The notes under the pieces were generated by a model that ran no database searches, had not been told where the DNA came from, and worked only from the letters and a program-made list of their open reading frames with translations. Of a stretch of 64,000 bases of DNA, positions 52,115 to 59,525 are shown in pieces. This DNA is from Sporomusaceae bacterium (GTDB taxonomy: Bacteria; Bacillota_C; Negativicutes; Sporomusales_B; UBA7701), in NCBI GenBank assembly GCA_022839045.1, contig JALHDI010000001.1:37796-101795 (forward strand), in the 5' to 3' direction. Within the stretch, counting starts at the first letter, position 1, and every line of letters begins with the position of its first letter. The position numbers and the translations under genes were made by a program.

Positions 52115-53542
52115 TCAATCGGGGGAAGAAGTTTTTCCGTAGGCCGCGGCTTGATCGAAAGGCTGGTCGCCTTCCAGCACCGCTTTGCCCAGGCCGTGTT
52201 CGTCGATCTTGTATTGCAGCGCCCGGCGGCTGATGTCGAGCGCCTGGGCCGTCTTGCTGCGGTTGCCGCCGCACGCCTTGAGGGCCCGGGCGATAACCTG
52301 CTTCTCCACCTGGTGCATGATATCGCGCAGCGTTCCGGTGTGCGGGATCGCCACCTGGGGCTGGGCATTGTCGGTCGCCAGGCCGGGCAGATCATGGACG
52401 CCGATCACGCCGCTCGACATGATCACCGCCCGCTCCAGAGCGTTGGCCAACTCGCGCACATTTCCCGGCCAGCGGTGCCGCCGGAGCTGCTCGGTCGCCT
52501 CGGCGGTGATGAGCGGCGGTTCGCGGTGAGACTCGGCGGCGAAGTGGCGCAGGAAATAATCGACCAGCAGCGGGATGTCCTCGTCGCGCTCCCTGAGCGG
52601 CGGCACGTGGATCGGCACCACCTTCAGGCGGTAGTACAGATCCTCGCGGAAAAAGCCGCTGCGGACCATGGCCTCGAGGTCGCGGTTGGTGGCGGCGATA
52701 ATCCGCACATCCACCTTGATCGTCTCCGTACCGCCCACCCGCTCGAACTCGCGTTCCTGCAGCACGCCCAGCAGCTTCACCTGCAGGGCGGGCGTAAGCT
52801 CGCCCACCTCGTCGAAAAAGATCGTCCCGCCGTCGGCGAGCTCGAACCGGCCCGGCTTGCGGGCCACCGCCCCCGTGAACGCCCCCTTCTCGTAGCCGAA
52901 CAGCTCGCTCTCCAGCAGCCCCTCCGGCAGCGCGCCGCAGTTTACCTTGATGAACGGCCCGTCGCGGCGCTGGCTGTTGTTATGGATGATCTTGGCGATC
53001 AGCTCCTTGCCGCTGCCGCTTTCGCCGGTCACGAGGACGGTCGCGTTCGTCGGGGCCACCCGGCCCACCTTCTTATAGACCTCCTGCATCACCGCGCTCG
53101 TGCCGATGATATTGCCGAGCTTATACTTGTCCTGAACCTCCGTCCTGAGCGCCGTCACCTCGTCGCGCAGGCTCTGGAGCTGGAACGCCCTTTCGAGGAT
53201 GATCCGCAGCTCCGCGACATTGTACGGCTTGACGAGGTAATCGAACGCCCCGTTCCTCATCGCCTCGACCGCCGTATCCACCGTCCCGTGGGCGGTCATC
53301 AGGATCACCGCCGTATGGGGCTGTTCGCCGCGGATGATCTCGAAAGCCTCCATGCCGCCCATCACCGGCATCTTGATATCCATCACGATCACGGCCGGCT
53401 TGACCTGGCGGGCCTTGTCCACCGCCTCCCGGCCGTTCTCGGCCAGGAAAACGCTGTAGCCCGCCTTGCGGACGACCTCCTGGACGAGGCGGCGGACGCT
53501 CAGCTCGTCGTCCACCACCAACACGCGTTTATTATTGTTCAT
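52115..53542 (-). CDS. atoC: AtoC-type sigma-54 response regulator
   Basis: The 475-residue protein has a receiver domain (phospho-acceptor Asp55 in VIVMDIKMP, Lys105 in YLVKPY). An AAA+ domain follows, with Walker A GESGSGKE (173-180), the sigma-54 loop GAFTGA (220-225) and Walker B TIFFDEVGE. A Fis-type helix-turn-helix (GNRSKTAQALDISRRALQYKI) ends it. It should activate the ato operon downstream, whose sigma-54 promoter is a consensus match. Its start overlaps the 3' end of the kinase gene by 11 bases. Confidence 0.94.
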   Translation of the reverse strand: MNNNKRVLVVDDELSVRRLVQEVVRKAGYSVFLAENGREAVDKARQVKPAVIVMDIKMPVMGGMEAFEIIRGEQPHTAVILMTAHGTVDTAVEAMRNGAFDYLVKPYNVAELRIILERAFQLQSLRDEVTALRTEVQDKYKLGNIIGTSAVMQEVYKKVGRVAPTNATVLVTGESGSGKELIAKIIHNNSQRRDGPFIKVNCGALPEGLLESELFGYEKGAFTGAVARKPGRFELADGGTIFFDEVGELTPALQVKLLGVLQEREFERVGGTETIKVDVRIIAATNRDLEAMVRSGFFREDLYYRLKVVPIHVPPLRERDEDIPLLVDYFLRHFAAESHREPPLITAEATEQLRRHRWPGNVRELANALERAVIMSSGVIGVHDLPGLATDNAQPQVAIPHTGTLRDIMHQVEKQVIARALKACGGNRSKTAQALDISRRALQYKIDEHGLGKAVLEGDQPFDQAAAYGKTSSPD

Positions 53543-55022
53543 CGTTATCTCCCTCCAGCGCCGGCAGGACGAGCGTGAAAATGCTGCCCCGCCCTAACGT
53601 AGAATCTACGAGAATCTTGCCGCCCCAGCTCGCCATCAGCCGATCGGCCACCGACAGCCCGAGGCCGGTGCCGCCGTCCTTCGTCGTGAAGAAGGGATCG
53701 AACAGCTTGCCGACATTCTCCGGGGCGATGCCCACGCCGGTGTCGGCGATGCTCACGCGCACCGTGCGGTCGCCGGGGTCGCAAAAGGTGCGGATGCGGA
53801 TCTCGCCGTCGCTGCCGACCGCCTGGCTGGCGTTGATGAGCACATTGATCAGCACCTGCTTGAAGCGTTCGCTGTCCACATTCACCATCGGCAGGCCGGG
53901 GGCGAAAGAGCGGACGAGCTCGATGCGGCTGCGGGCCGCCTTGGGCTCGATCAGCAGCAGCGAATCGGCCACCACCGTATTGATATCGGCCGGCCCCACC
54001 CCGGAAGCAGGCGGGCGGGCGAAAGTGAGCAGCTCCTCGATAAGGCGGTTCATACGCCCCGTCTCCTTGATGATAATATCGGTATACTCGCTCTGCTCCG
54101 CCGGGGTGATCTCCTCCCGCAGCAACTGGGCGAACCCCTTCACCGCCATCATCGGATTGCGGATCTCGTGGGCGAGGCCGGCCGCCAGCTCGCCGGCGAG
54201 CGCGAGCCGCTCGGCCCGCTGCACCTGCTCCTCCAGCCGTCTCTTGGCCGCCAGACTGAGAGCCATATCGTTGATCGCCGCGGAAATCTCGCCCATCTCG
54301 CCGCCGAGGCGGGGCAACTGATGGGTCAGGTCGCTTTTCAGGCGCACCAGACCGCTCTTGATCAGCTCGATGTCGGTGGCCAGCCAGCCGACGAGGTAAA
54401 CTATACCGGCGATCCCGATGATCAGGCCGAGGGCGATGGCCAGGTACGCCTGCCGGGTCATCGCACGGATCTGCATATCGATATCGGCCGTCAACTCGTT
54501 CGCCCAGATATAACCGATCACCTTGTCGTCCCGGACGACCGGGTGCATGGCGTTCATTATATCGCCGCGGACCAGGGCGCCCTCCTGGACGCGCGGCCGC
54601 CCGGTGGACATCACGATGCGGCCCTCGTGGGTCGGGCCGATCGGCAGGCCGACCTTATCGGCGTAGATGTTGCTCGGACCGTAAGTGATGATGGCATCGA
54701 GCTCGCGCGAGTAATAACCCACGCCGATGCCCGGGTAGGCGGCCGCCACCTGGTCCGTATAGGCGGCCAGCTCGCGGTTGAGGGCGGCGATGCGCTCGCC
54801 CCGTTCGGCGTCGGAGAGACTGTGCCGGACGAGAATATCGTCGTAACTCCCGGTCAGGTACTCGTCGAGCATCCGGGCGGCGCCGAACAACTTCAGCTGC
54901 TTTTCCGCCACCAGCGCCCGCTCGGCGCTCACCATCATAAAATAGCTCGCCACCAGAATCGGCAGAGCGACCACGACCACCGTGAGTAACAAAAGCCGTC
55001 CGCGCAGGCTACGCGGCCACAT
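53532..55022 (-). CDS. atoS: AtoS-type membrane sensor histidine kinase
   Basis: The protein of about 496 residues has a first membrane helix (about 9-29), an extracytoplasmic sensor region, a second helix (about 195-215), a HAMP-like linker, and a kinase core. The core has the H-box LAAGLAHEIRNPMMAVKGF (phospho-His about 285) and N, G1, F and G2 boxes (LINVLINASQAV, IADTGVGIAPENVGKLFDPFFTTKDGGTGLGLSV). It is the partner of the AtoC regulator encoded next. Ligand likely a short-chain acid by context. ATG at 55022 with AAAGGAG upstream. Confidence 0.92.
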   Translation of the reverse strand: MWPRSLRGRLLLLTVVVVALPILVASYFMMVSAERALVAEKQLKLFGAARMLDEYLTGSYDDILVRHSLSDAERGERIAALNRELAAYTDQVAAAYPGIGVGYYSRELDAIITYGPSNIYADKVGLPIGPTHEGRIVMSTGRPRVQEGALVRGDIMNAMHPVVRDDKVIGYIWANELTADIDMQIRAMTRQAYLAIALGLIIGIAGIVYLVGWLATDIELIKSGLVRLKSDLTHQLPRLGGEMGEISAAINDMALSLAAKRRLEEQVQRAERLALAGELAAGLAHEIRNPMMAVKGFAQLLREEITPAEQSEYTDIIIKETGRMNRLIEELLTFARPPASGVGPADINTVVADSLLLIEPKAARSRIELVRSFAPGLPMVNVDSERFKQVLINVLINASQAVGSDGEIRIRTFCDPGDRTVRVSIADTGVGIAPENVGKLFDPFFTTKDGGTGLGLSVADRLMASWGGKILVDSTLGRGSIFTLVLPALEGDNDEQ

Positions 55023-55099
55023 CAGCACCACTCCTTTGCTGCACTAATTCCACCCGCCCGGCTGATATTCCTTGTGGTGCTTTTTCCTACCCCCTGGGG

Positions 55100-55133
55100 C
55101 AAAAGCGAAAACCCGGCACTAAGTACCGGGTTC
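55100..55133 (-). terminator. Terminator overlapping the end of the DUF2225 gene
   Basis: On the minus strand AACCCGG and CCGGGTT form the stem, then TTTCGCTTTTG. The TAG stop codon of the DUF2225 gene lies in the loop. Confidence 0.7.
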
Positions 55134-55832
55134 TTCCTCTTCGGCGCTTTTCTCCGCCGCCGCCCGCTCCTTGCGGGCGGCGCGGGCCAGCGTCCACGCC
55201 TCGCGGGCCATCTCCAGCACCCGCTTCTCGTTCTTGGCCTGCGGGTTGCCGACCACCTTGGCGAGGTAATTGAGCGCCTCCGGCAACCGGCCGGTGCGGC
55301 GCAGCAGCTCGCCGATCAGATATTCCAGCGTGAGCTGGCTCATATTGCCGATCGGCGTCCTCTCCTTGAGGAAAGCCTTCTCGTAATACTCGCGGGCCTG
55401 ATCCAGCATCGCCCTCTCCTCGTCGGGCAGCCCGCCCTCCCGGTACAGCCAGGCCAGCTTGAGATACAGGCTGGCCTGCCGGCTGGGGAGCGTGCCGGCT
55501 ATATCCGCGAAAAAGATCGCCAGCTTATAAGTCGTCACCGCATCCTGGCGGGTCCGCTGGCCGGAAAAGTTCACCTTCACGTCCCGGCCGGCCAGGAACG
55601 TCTTCACGGCCGCCATATTGGCCGGCGGCTCCTCGAAGTAAGTATCCTGGGCCGCGTACCCGCAGTGGGGGCAGACCCAGATCGAGTAATAATAAGGGTT
55701 GGCCTCTTTGTAATACGTGCAGAAATCGCTGTCCTGCTTGAGCATCGATAAACGGTTGCGCACCTTCGTGACCGCGAACCTCTTATCGCACATCACGCAG
55801 GCTTTTTCCACTGTGTACAAAATATCAGCCAT
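55119..55832 (-). CDS. DUF2225 family protein
   Basis: The protein of about 237 residues has two CxxC pairs (CVMCDKRF and CPHCGYAA) that may bind zinc, an ANPYYYSIWVCPHCG motif, and helical TPR-like repeats towards the C-terminus (LYLKLAWLYREGG, LTLEYLIGELLRRTGRLPEALNYLAKV). This is the DUF2225 layout found widely in Firmicutes; its function is not set. Start at 55832 with GGGGGAAGGG upstream. Confidence 0.88.
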   Translation of the reverse strand: MADILYTVEKACVMCDKRFAVTKVRNRLSMLKQDSDFCTYYKEANPYYYSIWVCPHCGYAAQDTYFEEPPANMAAVKTFLAGRDVKVNFSGQRTRQDAVTTYKLAIFFADIAGTLPSRQASLYLKLAWLYREGGLPDEERAMLDQAREYYEKAFLKERTPIGNMSQLTLEYLIGELLRRTGRLPEALNYLAKVVGNPQAKNEKRVLEMAREAWTLARAARKERAAAEKSAEEEEPGT

Positions 55833-55866
55833 GGTTTTCCCTTCCCCCGGATTCCGCAAGGAACCG

Positions 55867-56628
55867 TTAGTTGCCTTTCAAATCGCGGGCCAGCGCCCTG
55901 GCGGCCCCCGCGAACAGCATCGTATCCGAGCCTACGCACAGCATTCGCACCCCGAGCTCCCGCCAATACCTGGCCTGGGCGGCGTCAAAGCAGAACATGC
56001 CGGCGATCTTGCCGCTCCTCACCGTCCGGTCCACAATCGAATGAACGGCGCGGGTGAACTCCGGATCGTCGAAGCGGCCCGGCATCGCCATCGAATGCGA
56101 CAGATCGGCGGGGCCGACGAGCACGCCGTCCACGCCGTCCACCGCCAGAATCTCGTCGAGCGCGCCGACCGCCCTGATATCCTCGGCCTGCACGATGACG
56201 AGCGTATTGTCGTTCGCATCGGCCATGTACCTGTCGAGCGGCTGGAATCCGTAGCGGGCGGCGCGGACGATCCCGGCGAGGCCGCGGTCGCCGCGCGGGT
56301 AGTATTTTACGGCCCGGACGGCCCGGTCGGCCTCCGCGGCGCTGTTTACCTGCGGCACGAGCACGCCGCGGGCGCCGACATCCATCGCCCGCAGGATATG
56401 CGCCGGGTCGTTCTTCGTCACCCTCACGAGGGCCGTCAGACCGCTCACCTCGGCGGCCCGGATCATCGTCTCCACCTCGGCGATATCGTTGGCGCCGTGC
56501 TCGGTATCGATAATCGCGTAGTCGAAGCCCGCATAGCCGAGCATCTCCACGCTTGCCGGCGCGTGGGTAAGCACCATGGTGCCGTTCACGGCGCCGCGGG
56601 CGAGTTTCTCCTTCAGCAGAACCAACAC
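55867..56628 (-). CDS. HpcH/HpaI-family 2-oxo acid aldolase
   Basis: The 253-residue protein is a class II HpcH/HpaI aldolase: TMVLTHAPASVEMLGYAGFDYAIIDTEHGANDIAEVETMIRAAE, ALVRVTKNDPAHILRAMDVGARGVLVPQVN, GLAGIVRAARYGF and VDGVLVGPADLSHSM. The E and D residues that bind divalent metal are in the QAEDIRA and GPADLS segments. It cleaves or forms 4-hydroxy-2-oxo acids with pyruvate as one partner. The GTG start at 56628 has an AAAGG box unusually close; the next codon, TTG, is an alternative start. It stands between DUF2225 and the M48 protease. Confidence 0.88.
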   Translation of the reverse strand: MLVLLKEKLARGAVNGTMVLTHAPASVEMLGYAGFDYAIIDTEHGANDIAEVETMIRAAEVSGLTALVRVTKNDPAHILRAMDVGARGVLVPQVNSAAEADRAVRAVKYYPRGDRGLAGIVRAARYGFQPLDRYMADANDNTLVIVQAEDIRAVGALDEILAVDGVDGVLVGPADLSHSMAMPGRFDDPEFTRAVHSIVDRTVRSGKIAGMFCFDAAQARYWRELGVRMLCVGSDTMLFAGAARALARDLKGN

Positions 56629-56704
56629 ATCCTTTACACCGTATAACCTCTATTATTTATTATCCCGCCGCCAATCCCCTGCAAAAGCGGCAAAATTTTT
56701 GTCG

Positions 56705-56742
56705 GCAAAAGAAAAGAACCGGGTCATACTCCCGGCTCCTCG
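56705..56742 (-). terminator. Terminator after the M48 protease gene
   Basis: On the minus strand GAGCCGGG and CCCGGTTC form a stem (one G-T pair) with a seven-base loop, followed by TTTTCTTTTG. Confidence 0.75.
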
Positions 56743-56776
56743 TCAGGCAAACCAGCAAAACTCAAGCGGCGGCCGA

Positions 56777-57829
56777 CTACCTTTGAGCAACCACCCAGGC
56801 ACGGATAGCATCCACATACTGCCGGGCGAAATCGTCGAGCGACATTCCCGCGGCGCTCGCGTCCTGCGGGGCTAGGGTGGTGATTTCGCGGTCGTCGTAA
56901 TAAATCGTTATGTACGTACCGTCGCTGTCGAGGATGAAGAGATCGGGGTTGAAATCGGCCGTCCGCGAGGCGAGGTAAAGAGCGCCGGCCATCAAGTACG
57001 CCCGGTAAAGGGGCTTGTTGCCGCGATAGGTCGCGGTGAGGGGCGGCAGGGTCAGCCCGCCGTCGGTCACCTGCGCGGTGGCGCCCTTCGCCGTCACGGT
57101 CGGGTGTACCTTGGCGTCGTTCAGGTACCCCTGCACGCGGGCCACCCGGGCCTCCGGCTCGGGGTGGGTGGAAAACAGGCCGTAGCTGCCCTTCTTATCC
57201 TTGGCGAGATCCTCCAGCTTCTGCAGCCCCATCAGCATACTGTACGGGTTGTAGCCCGCCCGCACCGTGTGGTAATAGCCGAGCTGGTCGGCCTCCCGCT
57301 CGTCGTCCCGGCTGTAACCGGCCATGATCGCGTTATAGGCCAGGTTCTGGAGAAAAATCCCCCGGTCGCCGAACAGCACGCCGAAGAGGATGCTCATCCC
57401 CAGGCTCTTCTCCAGCTGCCTCACTGTATGGCGCTTCGAGATGTGCCCGACCTCGTGGCCGATGATCCCGGCCAGCTCCTCGTCCGACGGCATATAGTCG
57501 ACCAGGCCCTTGAAAAGATACACGAACCCTCCCGGCAGGGCGAGAGCATTGACTTCCTTATTGTTGAGTACCTTAAAAGAGTACTCGATATCGCGGCGGT
57601 CGCTCGCCGCCGCTATCTTGGCGCCGATGCGGGCCACCCGCGCCTGAAGCTCCGGGTCGCTCGCCAGGCCGTACTTCGTCTCCAGATCCATGGCGACGCG
57701 GCGGCCGATCTCGATCTCTTCCTTGGTGCTGATAAGGGCGGCTTCCGCCTGGGGGAGCCAGCCGGCGATGCAGGCGAGCAGTGTCAGCGAGACAAGCAGT
57801 CCGGCGACTCTGCGCCATCTGTCGTGCAT
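56777..57829 (-). CDS. M48-family zinc metalloprotease, exported
   Basis: The protein of about 350 residues has an N-terminal signal (about 1-30, with cleavage expected after AEA) and the zinc motif HEVGH at 125-129, with the third ligand Glu in DEREADQLGYY. LNNKEVNALALPGGFVYLFKGLV and LFSTHPEPEARVARV are typical of BepA/LoiP-type M48 proteases. These work in the periplasm in outer-membrane quality control, supporting a diderm organism. The start at 57829 has GAGGAGGAGAAGG upstream. Confidence 0.9.
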   Translation of the reverse strand: MHDRWRRVAGLLVSLTLLACIAGWLPQAEAALISTKEEIEIGRRVAMDLETKYGLASDPELQARVARIGAKIAAASDRRDIEYSFKVLNNKEVNALALPGGFVYLFKGLVDYMPSDEELAGIIGHEVGHISKRHTVRQLEKSLGMSILFGVLFGDRGIFLQNLAYNAIMAGYSRDDEREADQLGYYHTVRAGYNPYSMLMGLQKLEDLAKDKKGSYGLFSTHPEPEARVARVQGYLNDAKVHPTVTAKGATAQVTDGGLTLPPLTATYRGNKPLYRAYLMAGALYLASRTADFNPDLFILDSDGTYITIYYDDREITTLAPQDASAAGMSLDDFARQYVDAIRAWVVAQR

Positions 57830-58046
57830 ATCCTTCTCCTCCTCGGGGGACAACCCCCTGAGGAAATTTTACCGGATTATGCCGCGGTAAGCAAGGACTT
57901 CCGGCTTAGCGGCGCTTTTGTAATAATTCCCGTGCCAGCAAATTTTTCCAAAGACAACACGTTTTTGTGGCCACTTGGGGGATATTTAGTGTATAATAAA
58001 TAACATGAATCAAAAATTATTGTAACACATTTCGGGAAAAGCGCAG

Positions 58047-58688
58047 GTGAGCGGTATCGAACTGTCGAAACGCCAGGAGGCCATCCTGGCAATAGTCAAA
58101 ACCTACGGCCCCATAACCGGCAAAGAAATCGCCGACCACCTCAACCTGAGCCGGGCGGCGCTCAGGCCCGACCTCGCCATCCTCACCATGTCGGGGCTGC
58201 TGGGCGCCAGGCCCCGGGTCGGCTACTACCTGACCGGCAAAGAGCCCTCCGACGTCATCGCCGGCGTCCTCGGCAGCGTCAAGGTGGCCCAGGCGCTGTC
58301 GCAGCCCGTCGCCGTGCGCGACACCAGCTCGGTGTACGACACCATCGTCACCATGTTCGTCGAGGATGTCGGCACCATCATCGTAGTATCGGAAGGGGGC
58401 TTCCTCGAAGGGGTGGCCTCCCGTAAAGATATGCTAAAAGCGGCGATGACTGGAAAGAATATCAACAAAATGCCGGTCAGCGTCTCCATGACCCGCATGC
58501 CCAACATCATCGTCACCTATCCCGAGGAGCACGTCCTGCAGGCGGCGCAGAAGCTCCTCAGCCATCAGGTGGACGCCCTGCCGGTCGTCGTATCCGTCAA
58601 GACCGACGGCGGCGAAAAGCTGCAGGTTGTCGGCCGCTTCACGAAAACCAACATCACGCGGCTGTTCGTTCAGCTAGCCGGGAAGTAG
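58047..58688 (+). CDS. ccpN: CcpN-type regulator (HTH plus CBS domains)
   Basis: The 213-residue protein has an N-terminal helix-turn-helix (ELSKRQEAILAIVKTYGPITGKEIADHLNLSRAALRPDLAILTMSGLL, then RVGYYLTG) and two CBS domains (about 80-210). This is the CcpN/YqzB family, which senses nucleotides and controls gluconeogenic genes such as pckA. It is followed directly by ppsR and ppdK and lies near pckA. The start is a GTG with a weak ribosome-binding site. Confidence 0.9.
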   Translation: MSGIELSKRQEAILAIVKTYGPITGKEIADHLNLSRAALRPDLAILTMSGLLGARPRVGYYLTGKEPSDVIAGVLGSVKVAQALSQPVAVRDTSSVYDTIVTMFVEDVGTIIVVSEGGFLEGVASRKDMLKAAMTGKNINKMPVSVSMTRMPNIIVTYPEEHVLQAAQKLLSHQVDALPVVVSVKTDGGEKLQVVGRFTKTNITRLFVQLAGK

Positions 58689-58700
58689 GGGGTAACGGTC

Positions 58701-59525
58701 ATCAACCTGAAGCTAGAATGTCCCACAATCTATATTCTCTCCGATTCCATCGGCGAGACCGGCGAACTGGTCGTCAGGGCCGCCGCCAGCCAGTTCAACG
58801 CCGGCCGCATCGACGTGCGGCGCATTCCGTATCTCAATTCGGCCCGCGACGTAGAAGACGCCATGCTCGAAGTATCGGCCTGCCAGGCCGCCGTCGTCTA
58901 CACCCTCGTCCGCCCCGACCTCCGCGAAGTGCTCGTCGCCAAAGCCCAGGAGCTCGCGGTCGTCTGCGTCGACATCATGGGACCCATCATCTCCTGCCTG
59001 GCCGCCGTCACCGGCAGGCAGCCCCGGCTCGAGCCCGGCCTCATCCACAAACTTGACGAAGCCTACTTCAGCAAGCTCGAAGCCGTCGAATTCGCCGTCA
59101 AATACGACGACGGCAAACAGCCGTGGGGGCTCGCCAAGGCCGACCTCGTCGTCATCGGCGTATCCCGCACCACCAAGACGCCGCTGTGCATGTTCCTCGC
59201 CCACAAGGGTATCAAGGCCGCCAACGTCCCGCTCGTGCCCGAGGTCCCGGTGCCCGAGGAACTGCTCGGCCTGCCGGCCGCAAAAGTCGTCGGCCTCACC
59301 ATCAACCCGACCCTGCTGCACGAAATCCGCCGCGAGCGGCTTAAAACCCTCGGCCTCGCCGAAGGGGTGGACTACGCCAACCTCGAGCGCATCTACCAAG
59401 AACTCGACTACGCCCAGCGCATCATGAACAAAATTGGCTGCCCGATCGTCGACGTCACCAACAAGGCCGTCGAAGAAACGGCGGCAAAGATACTTGAGCA
59501 CTATCGGAAGGGAGCTGGCAAGTAA
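58701..59525 (+). CDS. ppsR: Pyruvate, phosphate dikinase regulatory protein (kinase/phosphorylase), atypical start
   Basis: The protein contains the DUF299 layout: an N-terminal TIYILSDSIGETGELVVRAA, then VRRIPYLNSARDVE, and the P-loop VIGVSRTTKTPLCMFLAHKG. It phosphorylates and dephosphorylates PpdK on a threonine with ADP and phosphate. Homology begins at about 58716-58725, but the frame has no ATG, GTG or TTG between the ccpN stop (58686-58688, same frame) and a GTG at 58815, which is far too late. A GGGGG box at 58687-58692 precedes an ATC at 58701, used here as provisional start. A one-base deletion in CCC at 58720-58722 would instead allow an ATG at 58718. Confidence 0.85.
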   Translation: MNLKLECPTIYILSDSIGETGELVVRAAASQFNAGRIDVRRIPYLNSARDVEDAMLEVSACQAAVVYTLVRPDLREVLVAKAQELAVVCVDIMGPIISCLAAVTGRQPRLEPGLIHKLDEAYFSKLEAVEFAVKYDDGKQPWGLAKADLVVIGVSRTTKTPLCMFLAHKGIKAANVPLVPEVPVPEELLGLPAAKVVGLTINPTLLHEIRRERLKTLGLAEGVDYANLERIYQELDYAQRIMNKIGCPIVDVTNKAVEETAAKILEHYRKGAGK

